Assembly: GCF_004117835.1 (NCBI RefSeq)
Contig: NZ_SDSC01000001.1
Span: forward strand, 248,001 to 312,000
Direction of reading: 5' to 3'
Origin: Macrococcus sp. DPC7161
GTDB lineage: Bacteria > Bacillota > Bacilli > Staphylococcales > Staphylococcaceae
DNA length: 64,000 nt
Shown: in pieces, positions 52,701 through 61,473 of the stretch
How positions within the stretch are numbered: the stretch's first letter is position 1
Layout: each line of letters starts with the position of its first letter
Translations under genes and position numbers: made by a program
The notes under the pieces: model-generated
What the model was told of the DNA's origin: nothing
What the model saw: the letters and a program-made list of their open reading frames with translations, nothing else
The model's database searches: none

Positions 52701-54080
52701 AATTACACGAAGGAATTGTTCGGTGAAGATTATGTATATCGTGCTGGAACTATTGGTACAGTAGCCGAAAAAACGGCATTCGGTTACGTAAAAGGCTATA
52801 TGAATGATAATGGCATTCATAAACGAAGTGCAGAAGTGGATCGATTAGTAAAATCATGTACTGGGGTTAAACGTACAACAGGGCAACACCCGGGTGGTAT
52901 TATTGTTGTGCCCGATTATATGGACATTTATGATTTTACACCGATTCAATATCCTGCTGACCAACAAGATTCGGCATGGCGAACAACACATTTTGATTTC
53001 CATTCTATTCATGACAATGTATTGAAACTCGATATATTAGGGCACGATGATCCAACGATGATTCGTATGTTACAAGATTTATCAGGCATGGATCCTAAAA
53101 CAATTCCAGTCGATGATAAAGAAACGATGAAAATTTTCTCTGGACCAGAATCTTTAGGCGTTACTGAAGAAGATATATTATGTAAAACAGGAACGTTAGG
53201 TGTACCTGAGTTTGGTACAGGATTTGTAAGACAAATGCTTGAAGATACTAAACCATCTAGTTTTAGTGAATTGGTACAAATTTCTGGGTTATCACACGGT
53301 ACTGATGTATGGCTAGGGAATGCACAAGAACTCATTAAAGCAGGAACGTGTGATTTATCAAGTGTTATTGGTTGTCGTGATGATATTATGGTGTATTTGA
53401 TGTATGCAGGACTTGAACCATCACTTGCATTTAAAATTATGGAATCTGTTCGTAAAGGTAAAGGATTATCTGAAGAATTTGAAGATGCGATGCGCGCAAA
53501 TAAAGTACCAGAATGGTATTTGGATTCATGTAAAAAAATCAAATACATGTTCCCGAAAGCCCACGCCGCAGCTTACGTGTTAATGGCAGTTCGTATAGCA
53601 TACTTTAAAGTGCACCATCCACTATACTATTATGCAAGTTACTTTACAGTGCGTGCCTCAGATTTTGATTTATTAACAATGATTAAAGATAAACATTCCA
53701 TTAAAGCTACTGTTAAAGATTATTATGCAAGATATCACGACCTTGCGAAAAAAGAAAAAGATGTCTTAACAGTTTTAGAAATTGCAAACGAAATGGCACA
53801 GCGTGGATTTAAAATGCAGCCGATTTCTTTAGAAAAAAGTACGGCTTTTGAGTTCTTAATTGAAGGGGATACATTAATTCCTCCATTTATCGCAGTGCCT
53901 GGACTTGGTGAAAACGTTGCGAAACGAATTGTAGCGGCTCGAGAAGAAGGACCATTTTTATCTAAAGAAGAGTTGAATAAAAAAGCTGGAGTTTCTCAAA
54001 AGATTATTGATTATTTAGATGAGATGGGCAGTTTAAATGGCATGCCAGACAAAGCACAGTTATCCATTTTCGATTTATAA
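49767..54080 (+). CDS. polC: DNA polymerase III PolC-type, alpha subunit
   Basis: Main replicative polymerase of low-GC Gram-positives, with built-in 3'-5' proofreading. The 1437-residue protein has an N-terminal domain, an OB domain (~235-325), the PHP domain opening with EFHLHTAMSQMDG (~335), which is split by the DnaQ-like exonuclease with FDVETTGLSS (~424). A four-cysteine zinc site follows (CPKC near 911, CPTC near 934), then the catalytic palm PDIDLNFSGEY (~962) and a C-terminal helix-hairpin-helix. Length matches the family. The ribosome site AAAGGTGG precedes the ATG. Confidence 0.97.
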   Translation: MTISANEKFKILLKQLEITNLFEIDDIDAAALTKIDVSREERKWHFYFSFKNYLPYPMFQLLQTKFHEHFDQIARVSFEIKVTHKDDGDFTEVIREYIPYAIDQTKMSPNLKRQLKDKKVTFSNDVMKFHVLTEVEQRHFSKNCNGTLIEVFKQCGFNISNTIFDISNEDHDRELASLAQHIEQEDQTNRTQLAEKMVEIEKSRSEEIVNEVSSCQIGKEIQVESLRPIESIIEEEYKVAVEGVIFDVEIKELKSKRHILQVKITDYTDSLIIKMFTRPGKDFLEHFKALKPGKWIRCQGKIEQDTFIRDLVMMANDIHEVKKQEKQDTAEEKRVEFHLHTAMSQMDGVSHISKYVDQAAKWGHKAIAITDHNGAQGFPDAYSAAKKAGIKMIYGMEGMLVDDGVPIAYKPQSIDLKSATYVVFDVETTGLSSQYDKIIELAAVKVKDGEIIDKFERFSNPGERLNETIKNLTKITDDMLVDAPPIEEVLNDFRDFVGDAIYVAHNASFDMGFIDTGFERLGYGATKNAVIDTLELSRTINTDLGKHGLNFLAKKYGIELTQHHRAIYDAETTAHIFIKMLKQLEDLNVHQHDEIDVKLSNQDAYKRARPMHVTLIVQNQTGLKNLFKIISESLVHYFYRTARIPRSLLDKHREGILVGSACDNGEVFTAVMQKDQEEVEKIAQYYDFIEVQPKALYQHLLDRDLIRDQATLEEIYDRLIQVGDKLGKLVVATGNVHYLHEHEHIARDILIASNPGNPLNRQTLPKAHFRTTNEMLDAFHFLGEEKAKEIVVTNTNKLADMIEEVKPIRDELYTPKIEGANEEIREMSYNNAKKLYGEDLPQIVIDRLEKELASIIGNGFAVIYLISHKLVKKSLDDGYLVGSRGSVGSSFVATMTEITEVNPLPPHYICPKCKSSHFFEDGSVASGFDLPDKNCPTCDVPYIKEGQDIPFETFLGFKGDKVPDIDLNFSGEYQPHAHNYTKELFGEDYVYRAGTIGTVAEKTAFGYVKGYMNDNGIHKRSAEVDRLVKSCTGVKRTTGQHPGGIIVVPDYMDIYDFTPIQYPADQQDSAWRTTHFDFHSIHDNVLKLDILGHDDPTMIRMLQDLSGMDPKTIPVDDKETMKIFSGPESLGVTEEDILCKTGTLGVPEFGTGFVRQMLEDTKPSSFSELVQISGLSHGTDVWLGNAQELIKAGTCDLSSVIGCRDDIMVYLMYAGLEPSLAFKIMESVRKGKGLSEEFEDAMRANKVPEWYLDSCKKIKYMFPKAHAAAYVLMAVRIAYFKVHHPLYYYASYFTVRASDFDLLTMIKDKHSIKATVKDYYARYHDLAKKEKDVLTVLEIANEMAQRGFKMQPISLEKSTAFEFLIEGDTLIPPFIAVPGLGENVAKRIVAAREEGPFLSKEELNKKAGVSQKIIDYLDEMGSLNGMPDKAQLSIFDL

Positions 54081-54090
54081 AGAGAATCAT

Positions 54091-54119
54091 TTGTCGCAAT
54101 TATTAATTTGTGCTATAAT
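54091..54119 (+). promoter_or_regulatory. Strong promoter of the rimP-nusA-infB operon
   Basis: TTGTCG at 54091-54096, a 17-base spacer and an extended consensus -10, TGCTATAAT (hexamer 54114-54119). Confidence 0.75.
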
Positions 54120-54149
54120 GAATGTGCTTAAAAAAATACTCTACAGACG

Positions 54150-54175
54150 AAAAGAGTGGGATTTCCCGCTCTTTT
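54150..54175 (+). terminator. Leader hairpin between the promoter and rimP (possible attenuator)
   Basis: Stem AAAAGAGTGGGA / TCCCGCTCTTTT with one G-U type pair, short loop and four Ts. It sits ~25 bases after the predicted transcript start and before the rimP ribosome site, so it may set expression of the operon. NusA, encoded downstream, stimulates such terminators, which would give feedback. Confidence 0.55.
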
Positions 54176-54200
54176 CTTATTGTAAGCTTGGGAGGATTAT

Positions 54201-54668
54201 ATGAGTAAAATAACAGAACAAGTTGAAGGCATTGTTAGTCCAATTGTTGAAAGCTTAGGATTTGAACTCGTAGATGTTGAGTACGTTAAAGAAGGCCCTG
54301 ATTATTATTTGCGCATTGCGATTGATAAACCAGATGGTATTGATATTGCAGATTGTGCATTAGCGAGCGAAAAAATTTCAGAAGTAATGGATAAAAACGA
54401 TCCAATTACGGATGCCTATTTCTTAGATGTATCTTCACCAGGTGCTGAACGCCCACTTAAGAAAGAAAAGGATTACGAACAAGCTATTAATGAAAATATT
54501 TATGTTAAATTGTATGAACCTTTAGAAGGGGATAAAGAATGGATTGGCATTTTAAAGGCATATGATGAACAAAACATTACCATTGAAGCAAAAATTAAAA
54601 CAAGAACAAAAACATTTGATATACCACGCACGAAAATCGCTAAAATTAGACGTGCCGTTGTATTATAA
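54201..54668 (+). CDS. rimP: Ribosome maturation factor RimP
   Basis: Assists 30S assembly. The 155-residue protein has the N-terminal alpha/beta domain with VESLGFELVDVEYVKEGPDY near 18 and FLDVSSPGAERPLKK near 73, then an Sm-like C-terminal barrel (~90-150). The ribosome site TGGGAGGA precedes the ATG. First gene of the conserved rimP-nusA-rnpM-ylxQ-infB operon; nusA starts 12 bases later. Confidence 0.95.
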   Translation: MSKITEQVEGIVSPIVESLGFELVDVEYVKEGPDYYLRIAIDKPDGIDIADCALASEKISEVMDKNDPITDAYFLDVSSPGAERPLKKEKDYEQAINENIYVKLYEPLEGDKEWIGILKAYDEQNITIEAKIKTRTKTFDIPRTKIAKIRRAVVL

Positions 54669-54680
54669 TTGGAGGTCATT

Positions 54681-55745
54681 ATGAAAAAGAATAATGAATT
54701 ATTAAATGCAATTGATTATATTGAAAAAGAAAAGTCAATTCCAAGAGAAGTATTAATTGAAACAATCGAAGCAGCATTAATTACTGCGTATAAAAAGAAC
54801 TACAATTCAGCGACAAATGTACGTGTTGAATTAAATATGGACAATGGAACTTATCGTGTATTCTCTCGTAAAGATGTTGTAGAAGAAGTAATGAATCCAC
54901 GTGAAGAAGTAAGTTTAGAAACAGCTTTATTATCTAACCCTGCATATGAAATTGGCGATATTTATGAAGAAGATGTTACGCCAAAAGACTTTGGCCGTGT
55001 TTCAGCACAAGCAGCAAAACAAGCGGTAATGCAGCGCTTACGTGATGCAGAACGTGGTATCTTATACAATGAATTCATTGATAAAGAAGACGATATTATG
55101 ACTGGTATTATTGACCGTGTAGACCATCGTTACGTTTATGTGACTTTAGGCAAAACTGAAGCGGTATTATCTGAAGCAGAAAGAAGTCCTAACGAAGTTT
55201 ATCGTCCAACTGAACGCATTAAAGTGTATGTCAATAAAGTTGAACAAACAACAAAAGGACCACAAATTTTTGTTTCACGTAGTCATCCAGGTCTTTTAAA
55301 GCGTTTATTTGAACAAGAAGTACCTGAAATTTTTGATGGGACTGTTGTTGTGAAATCTGTTGCACGTGAAGCGGGTGACCGTTCAAAAATCAGTGTTTAT
55401 GCAGAAAATCCTGATATTGATGCAGTAGGTGCATGTGTTGGTACTAAAGGTTCACGTGTTGAAGCTGTCGTTGAAGAATTGGGTGGCGAAAAGATTGATA
55501 TCGTTGAATGGAGTGCAGATACAAAAACATTTGTAAAGAATGCATTAAGTCCATCACAAGTAATCGATGTATTAGTTGATGAAGAAAATCAAGCGACAAC
55601 AGTGATTGTTCCGGATTATCAATTATCATTAGCGATTGGTAAAAAAGGTCAAAATGCACGTCTTGCTGCAAAATTAACAGGCTGGAAAATTGATATCAAA
55701 TCAGAAACTGATGCTAAAGAAGCTGGTATTTACCCAGTAGAATAG
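54681..55745 (+). CDS. nusA: Transcription termination/antitermination protein NusA
   Basis: Binds RNA polymerase and promotes pausing and intrinsic termination. The 354-residue protein has the N-terminal polymerase-binding domain (~1-125), an S1 domain (~133-200) and two KH domains (~230-345, GTKGSRVEAVVEEL and GKKGQNARLAAKLTGW). It ends ten residues after KH2, without the acidic C-terminal repeats of Gram-negative NusA, and is somewhat shorter than the S. aureus protein as I recall it. The start at 54681 has TTGGAGG; an upstream in-frame TTG lies on that site. Confidence 0.96.
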   Translation: MKKNNELLNAIDYIEKEKSIPREVLIETIEAALITAYKKNYNSATNVRVELNMDNGTYRVFSRKDVVEEVMNPREEVSLETALLSNPAYEIGDIYEEDVTPKDFGRVSAQAAKQAVMQRLRDAERGILYNEFIDKEDDIMTGIIDRVDHRYVYVTLGKTEAVLSEAERSPNEVYRPTERIKVYVNKVEQTTKGPQIFVSRSHPGLLKRLFEQEVPEIFDGTVVVKSVAREAGDRSKISVYAENPDIDAVGACVGTKGSRVEAVVEELGGEKIDIVEWSADTKTFVKNALSPSQVIDVLVDEENQATTVIVPDYQLSLAIGKKGQNARLAAKLTGWKIDIKSETDAKEAGIYPVE

Positions 55746-55754
55746 AGGTGTTTT

Positions 55755-56042
55755 ATGAAAACAAAGAAAATACCTATGCGAAAATGCATTTTAACTAATG
55801 AAATGTATCCCAAAAAAGAACTCTTACGTGTTGTTAAAACGAAAGAGGGCGAAATTTTTGTTGACCCAACTGGTAAACAAAATGGTCGTGGTGCTTACGT
55901 TGTGATGCAATTAGAAATTGTTGAAGCGGCAAGAAAAAAGAAAAAATTAGAGCAATTCTTTGAATCTAATACAGAAACTATGAATCCAATTTATGATGAA
56001 ATCATTCGATTGATTTATAGAGAAATGATACCAAAACGATGA
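55755..56042 (+). CDS. rnpM: RNase P modulator RnpM (YlxR)
   Basis: A 95-residue YlxR-family RNA-binding protein. The conserved core is MRKCILTNEMYPKKELLRVV near residue 8, followed by DPTGKQNGRGAYV near 38. YlxR was recently named RnpM because it binds RnpB and inhibits RNase P in B. subtilis; that function is carried over by family. It lies between nusA and ylxQ, as in all Bacillales. The ribosome site AGAGGTG precedes the ATG, and the stop overlaps ylxQ (ATGA). Confidence 0.9.
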   Translation: MKTKKIPMRKCILTNEMYPKKELLRVVKTKEGEIFVDPTGKQNGRGAYVVMQLEIVEAARKKKKLEQFFESNTETMNPIYDEIIRLIYREMIPKR

Positions 56043-56356
56043 ACCAAACAGATCAAGTACTTAATTTATTAGGGTTGGCAATGAGAGCTAGAAAAATTGC
56101 AACTGGTGAAGAGTTGGTCATTAGTGAAATTAGAAGAAAACATGCGAAATTAGTGATTATATCTAATGATGCATCAGAAAATACAAAAAAAACAATCATG
56201 AATAAATGTAATAGCTACGGTGTACCGTGTGTCGAGTTTGAATCAAGATACATGTTAGGGTATGCGATAGGTAAAGCTGAGCGTGTATCGATAGCCATAT
56301 TAGACGGAGGCTTTGCAAAAAAAATGCAAACATTGATTCATGAATTGAAAGGATGA
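56039..56356 (+). CDS. ylxQ: L7Ae-family K-turn-binding protein YlxQ
   Basis: A 105-residue member of the L7Ae/L30e/S12e family. It has [19 protein letters not shown] near residue 9, which in this family contacts kink-turn RNA, and [12 protein letters not shown] near 37. B. subtilis YlxQ is a paralogue of the K-turn binder YbxF; its cellular role is unclear. The ATG overlaps the rnpM stop. infB begins 4 bases after the stop, so the genes are translated together. Confidence 0.9.
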   Translation: MNQTDQVLNLLGLAMRARKIATGEELVISEIRRKHAKLVIISNDASENTKKTIMNKCNSYGVPCVEFESRYMLGYAIGKAERVSIAILDGGFAKKMQTLIHELKG

Positions 56357-56360
56357 GTCT

Positions 56361-58622
<2,262 letters not shown>

Positions 58623-58676
58623 TTAAACAATCAATCAAAGTGAAAGATTAGTGATTATTTGATTAATATATAAAAT

Positions 58677-58721
58677 AAAACCCATAGTATTGATATAACA
58701 TTATCAATACTATGGGTTTTT
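58677..58721. terminator. Strong bidirectional terminator after infB
   Basis: Perfect 19-base stem with arms AAAACCCATAGTATTGATA (58677-58695) and its complement (58702-58720), TAACAT loop and T-runs on both strands. It isolates infB from the convergent gene at 58739. Confidence 0.92.
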
Positions 58722-58738
58722 GTGTATCGAGATTTATA

Positions 58739-59122
58739 TTATAAGCTTTTCAATTTTTCTTTTACAAATTCTAAATATTCATTTGGAATGATATCGAAAT
58801 CTGGTTCTTCAGAGATCAATAGTAAATCTTCAAGAAATTCTTTGTTCTTAAACTCAGTTAATTCTAATGCTTTCCAATAATGATAAAATGCATATTCATA
58901 AGCATACTCATAATAGTTAAAATGAAAGTGAAAAATACAGGCAGCCATTTCATGTAAATTTACTGTATTTTTATGATTTGCATATGTGGAAATGATAAAA
59001 GCATAATCCACTTTTTTGATATCATTAAACATAAAATACCCAAATAGTTCAATATCTTCTTTAATAACTTTTTCTTTAATTTCATCTGGCAATTGATTCA
59101 GTAATAAATTTTGTACATTCAT
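58739..59122 (-). CDS. Uncharacterised small acidic protein (127 aa)
   Basis: I do not recognise this protein. It is soluble, 127 residues, without signal peptide or membrane helix, and rich in aromatic residues: FHFHFNYYEYAYEYAFYHYW lies near residue 64. The rest is alternating acidic and hydrophobic helices, ending in EKLKSL. Size, composition and setting resemble immunity proteins of polymorphic toxins, but no toxin gene is adjacent, so this is only a guess. A GGGGAAAA ribosome site lies upstream of the ATG at 59122. It follows the 71-residue membrane protein gene by 16 bases on the minus strand and ends at the bidirectional terminator at 58677-58721. It is part of an accessory insertion between infB and rbfA. 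Confidence 0.7.
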   Translation of the reverse strand: MNVQNLLLNQLPDEIKEKVIKEDIELFGYFMFNDIKKVDYAFIISTYANHKNTVNLHEMAACIFHFHFNYYEYAYEYAFYHYWKALELTEFKNKEFLEDLLLISEEPDFDIIPNEYLEFVKEKLKSL

Positions 59123-59138
59123 ATTATTTTCCCCATAT

Positions 59139-59348
59139 TTACTTTGCTTTACTTTCTTTATTGTTATTCTCCATAAACCATTTTGTTCCGATTAAATTAC
59201 ATATATTAATGAGGGCAAATACAATGAATAAATTAAAAAATGAATAATTAAGTGGAAGGTTTTCTTGCATTAATAAGTAACCAAATGTGATGAGACAATA
59301 TACTGTAATCAATAATTTACAGATTAATACATATTTTTTATTCATCAT
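59139..59348 (-). CDS. Uncharacterised small membrane protein, two predicted helices
   Basis: About 69 residues with two hydrophobic segments (residues ~5-26 and ~36-57) separated by a short polar loop containing QENLPLN, and a charged tail, MENNNKESKAK. No family recognised. The start is uncertain: two adjacent ATGs (59348, 59345) and a GTG at 59354, all with poor ribosome sites. It precedes the 127-residue gene by 16 bases in the same direction, so the two probably form a unit; a membrane protein paired with a soluble acidic one. Lower confidence because of the weak start. Confidence 0.55.
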   Translation of the reverse strand: MMNKKYVLICKLLITVYCLITFGYLLMQENLPLNYSFFNLFIVFALINICNLIGTKWFMENNNKESKAK

Positions 59349-59396
59349 TATCACTGCTTTCTTTTATATCATCTTGTGATTTGATTTTTTAGTTAC

Positions 59397-59422
59397 AAAA
59401 AGAGGATCATCTGATCCTCTTT
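59397..59422 (-). terminator. Terminator of the 142-residue gene
   Basis: Perfect stem AAAGAGGATCA / TGATCCTCTTT just after the stop of the gene at 59426; on the complement it is followed by a T-run (TTTTTGT). Confidence 0.82.
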
Positions 59423-59425
59423 AAA

Positions 59426-59854
59426 TTAGTCAAACATTTCAGTATCTAAGTCGATAAAGTATTGAATGGTTGCATTTGTTATTAAATTCATAAGGCTTTG
59501 TTCTTCGTTGAAGTATTCTTGTGTTTCTTCAGATGAGCAAGGGTATTTATCATTTTCGTTTATGATTAATATTCTGATATAATTTTTGATGTCCAATTCA
59601 AGAATTGAATGATAAGTAAAATTATTTTCATCTTTGTATGCTAATAATTTTTCTAATGTTAATGTATTTTCTATACTCGTATGGTTGGCTTTGTTTACAT
59701 TATATATTAGTTCTCTTACAAATCGTACACTTGCATAAAACACTGTATGTAGATGCTTTTTTACTTCATTGAATTCGAAGTAATGCCAATCTTTTTTTTC
59801 AAAATGATCTTTTATTGAAGCTGTAAAATCATTTTCTAATTGTAGTACTGTCAT
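59426..59854 (-). CDS. Uncharacterised protein (142 aa)
   Basis: I do not recognise this protein. It is a soluble, mostly helical, acidic 142-residue protein. It starts MTVLQLENDFTASIKDHFEK and has HYFEFNEVKKHLHTVFYA near residue 24. No signal peptide, membrane helix or DNA-binding motif is evident. The ribosome site AAAGGAG sits 9 bases before the ATG, so it is likely a real gene. It has its own terminator (59397-59422), so it is transcribed separately from the two genes downstream. Its upstream region is the long, operator-rich intergenic stretch shared with the IsaB-like gene. Confidence 0.7.
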   Translation of the reverse strand: MTVLQLENDFTASIKDHFEKKDWHYFEFNEVKKHLHTVFYASVRFVRELIYNVNKANHTSIENTLTLEKLLAYKDENNFTYHSILELDIKNYIRILIINENDKYPCSSEETQEYFNEEQSLMNLITNATIQYFIDLDTEMFD

Positions 59855-60042
59855 TTTCGTTAACTCCTTTCTTTTTTATTTTTTATATTCATTTTATTAT
59901 TTTAATTTGATAAAAATATTGATTTTGTGGGATTTTTTAATATTTAATAAAACTTATATTTTAGTTATAATATGCTGTACATAATGTAGTTTAATACATA
60001 AGTCCGTTAAAGTGAAGAATATATGAAAGAATTCAGATTATT

Positions 60043-60076
60043 TTAAGGTAAAATTAAGGTTCTATTAAGGTTAAGG
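60043..60076 (+). promoter_or_regulatory. Phased tandem TTAAGG repeats, distal group
   Basis: TTAAGG begins at 60043, 60054 and 60065, exactly 11 bases apart, with a fourth directly abutting at 60071. Direct repeats at one helical turn are the usual binding mode of OmpR/PhoB-family response regulator dimers. Confidence 0.55.
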
Positions 60077-60133
60077 TATAAATATTCTAAATTGCGTATT
60101 TATATTAATTTAATGGTGTTAATCTATTGCTGC

Positions 60134-60148
60134 AATTTTTGGAAAATT
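60134..60148. promoter_or_regulatory. Candidate CodY box
   Basis: AATTTTTGGAAAATT matches the CodY consensus AATTTTCWGAAAATT at 13 of 15 positions; both differences are in the centre. It lies ~210 bases upstream of the predicted IsaB-like transcript start. codY itself is in this window. Confidence 0.5.
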
Positions 60149-60162
60149 GATATGGAACTGCG

Positions 60163-60180
60163 AATTAACTATAGTTAATT
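60163..60180. promoter_or_regulatory. 18-bp perfect palindrome
   Basis: AATTAACTATAGTTAATT reads the same on both strands. It is a plausible site for a symmetric dimeric regulator; no family assigned. Confidence 0.4.
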
Positions 60181-60263
60181 AATATGAAGTTTAAATACTT
60201 TTTATCTGCGTATTGTATGTTTTTACATCGAGGTTGTTAAATGAAATAATTTGTGAATTATAT

Positions 60264-60280
60264 CACTATTATAAATAGTG
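60264..60280. promoter_or_regulatory. Inverted repeat upstream of the IsaB-like gene
   Basis: CACTATT-ATA-AATAGTG, perfect 7-base arms with a 3-base centre, ~70 bases upstream of the -10 box. Operator or chance in AT-rich DNA. Confidence 0.35.
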
Positions 60281-60296
60281 TAAATTAACATCTTTA

Positions 60297-60340
60297 TTAA
60301 GGTAGGATTAAGATAACAATGACATGAGCGGTGTTATAAT
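60297..60340 (+). promoter_or_regulatory. Promoter of the IsaB-like gene with overlapping TTAAGG repeats
   Basis: An extended consensus -10, TGTTATAAT (hexamer 60335-60340), has no recognisable -35; 17 bases upstream is GATAAC. Instead TTAAGG at 60297 and TTAAGA at 60308, again 11 bases apart, end on the -35 position. This is the geometry of a response-regulator-activated promoter. Confidence 0.6.
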
Positions 60341-60382
60341 TTAGGTGTTATGAAATGATAATAATAATTTGGAGTGATTAAG

Positions 60383-60919
60383 ATGAAAAAAAGTTTAGCA
60401 GTTGTTGCAACTTCAGCAATTTTATTTGCAGGGTTAGGTTCGGTTGATGCGAATGCGCAATCAACATATTCTAAAAAGGTTACAAAGAGTACAGTAAAAA
60501 ATATTGATCAAAATTCAGCTTACTACTATTACAATGGCTATTTCAAACCTAATAGTAAATTGTTATTAGACAAAGATTTTATTAAAGCTGTTTTAAATGA
60601 CAATGTTTCTTTCAATGGCTTTGAATTAAGTAAAAATCGTATGTTAGATGGCTCACGTGCGGATAAAGTTGTTAAAGTGAAAGATATTGAACTTGGTTTA
60701 GAAACTGTTTCTAAATCAACAATTCGAGTAATTAAATTACCAGTTGAAAAGAAAACAATTAAATTTTCAACGTTTAAGAAAAAACATACAGGTCTTAAAT
60801 TAAATGGTATCGATACTTTGAATAAATCAACAAAAGTTTATAAATATGAAACTAAAAATAACGGTGCAATGTTTGTGACTGTTGTTTCAGGTTATATTTC
60901 TGAAATTACTTTATTTTAA
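60383..60919 (+). CDS. Secreted IsaB-like immunodominant antigen family protein
   Basis: A 178-residue exported protein. The Sec signal peptide has MKK, a hydrophobic core (~5-20) and a predicted type I cleavage after ANA (residue 25). The mature part matches S. aureus IsaB as I recall it: YYYYNGY, then LLLDKDFIKAVLNDNVSFNG (compare [21 protein letters not shown] in IsaB), then a basic C-terminal domain with a final VTVVSGYISEITLF. IsaB binds nucleic acids and has been linked to virulence and autophagy; function here is inferred. No LPXTG or membrane anchor. The start at 60383 follows TTGGAGTG; an upstream GTG at 60374 is on that site. It sits between infB and rbfA, an unusual place. Confidence 0.78.
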   Translation: MKKSLAVVATSAILFAGLGSVDANAQSTYSKKVTKSTVKNIDQNSAYYYYNGYFKPNSKLLLDKDFIKAVLNDNVSFNGFELSKNRMLDGSRADKVVKVKDIELGLETVSKSTIRVIKLPVEKKTIKFSTFKKKHTGLKLNGIDTLNKSTKVYKYETKNNGAMFVTVVSGYISEITLF

Positions 60920-60930
60920 TTTAGGTTTGA

Positions 60931-60959
60931 TTGACTAATTTTCACCTAGTACGTATAAT
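60931..60959 (+). promoter_or_regulatory. Promoter of rbfA
   Basis: TTGACT at 60931-60936, a 17-base spacer and consensus TATAAT at 60954-60959. It gives rbfA its own transcription after separation from the infB operon. Confidence 0.75.
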
Positions 60960-60999
60960 AAAACAGCAATTAGGGTATATTAACATCGAGGTGATATTT

Positions 61000-61344
61000 A
61001 TGAGTTTAAGAAGTGAACGTGTTGGTGAACAACTTAAGAAAGAGTTGTCTGAAATCATCAATCAAAAATTAAAAAATCCTAACATCGGTTTTGTAACAGT
61101 GACTGAAGTAGAGGTAACTGGAGATTTATCTATTGCGAGTGTATATATTACGGTTTTAGGTGAAGAACGAGATCGTAAAAAATCACTTGAAGCATTAGAA
61201 AAGTCAAAAGGCTTTATGAAGTCAGAAATTGCTAAACGTATGGATTTACGTATCGTACCAGAATTAAAATTTGTTTATGATGAATCTGTAGATTACGGTA
61301 ATAAAATTGAACGTATGATTGCTGAGTTAAATAAAGATAAATAA
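61000..61344 (+). CDS. rbfA: Ribosome-binding factor A
   Basis: Cold-shock-linked 30S maturation factor that acts on the 5' end of 16S rRNA. The 114-residue KH-like protein starts [20 protein letters not shown], has [19 protein letters not shown] near 30 and [17 protein letters not shown] near 87. The start at 61000 follows CGAGGTGA; the longer in-frame opening from 60931 covers the promoter and is rejected. Usually it follows infB directly; here it has its own promoter and terminator. Confidence 0.95.
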   Translation: MSLRSERVGEQLKKELSEIINQKLKNPNIGFVTVTEVEVTGDLSIASVYITVLGEERDRKKSLEALEKSKGFMKSEIAKRMDLRIVPELKFVYDESVDYGNKIERMIAELNKDK

Positions 61345-61353
61345 TGGTATAAT

Positions 61354-61384
61354 AAACACTGAATCTTGTATTCAGTGTTTTTTG
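61354..61384 (+). terminator. Intrinsic terminator after rbfA
   Basis: Perfect 11-base stem AAACACTGAAT / ATTCAGTGTTT, five-base loop and T-tract. Confidence 0.87.
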
Positions 61385-61419
61385 TTTTTAATCAATTAAA
61401 AATCTAATTTATTATTAAA

Positions 61420-61447
61420 TTGTTCTATTTGAAATAATATATATAAT
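61420..61447 (+). promoter_or_regulatory. Probable promoter of truB-ribF
   Basis: TTGTTC at 61420-61425, a 16-base spacer and consensus TATAAT at 61442-61447. Confidence 0.6.
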
Positions 61448-61473
61448 GATATGCAGTTTTATTGGAGGTTATT

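Larger units (their letters stand above)
59855..60382. other. 528-bp intergenic region with several candidate operators
   Basis: AT-rich, no credible gene on either strand. It separates the divergent 142-residue and IsaB-like genes. It contains two groups of 11-bp-spaced TTAAGG repeats (60043-60076, 60297-60313), a CodY-like box (60134-60148), an 18-bp perfect palindrome (60163-60180), an inverted repeat (60264-60280) and an extended -10 promoter for the IsaB-like gene. Confidence 0.75.

Noticed and set aside
53009-53548. A 179-residue minus-strand reading frame within polC
   Set aside because: polC is continuous and conserved here; the antisense frame has no ribosome site and a composition typical of a reversed coding strand.
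58739-59854. Classical type II toxin-antitoxin pair
   Set aside because: No gene has a recognised toxin or antitoxin motif, the first gene has its own terminator, and the middle gene encodes a membrane protein.
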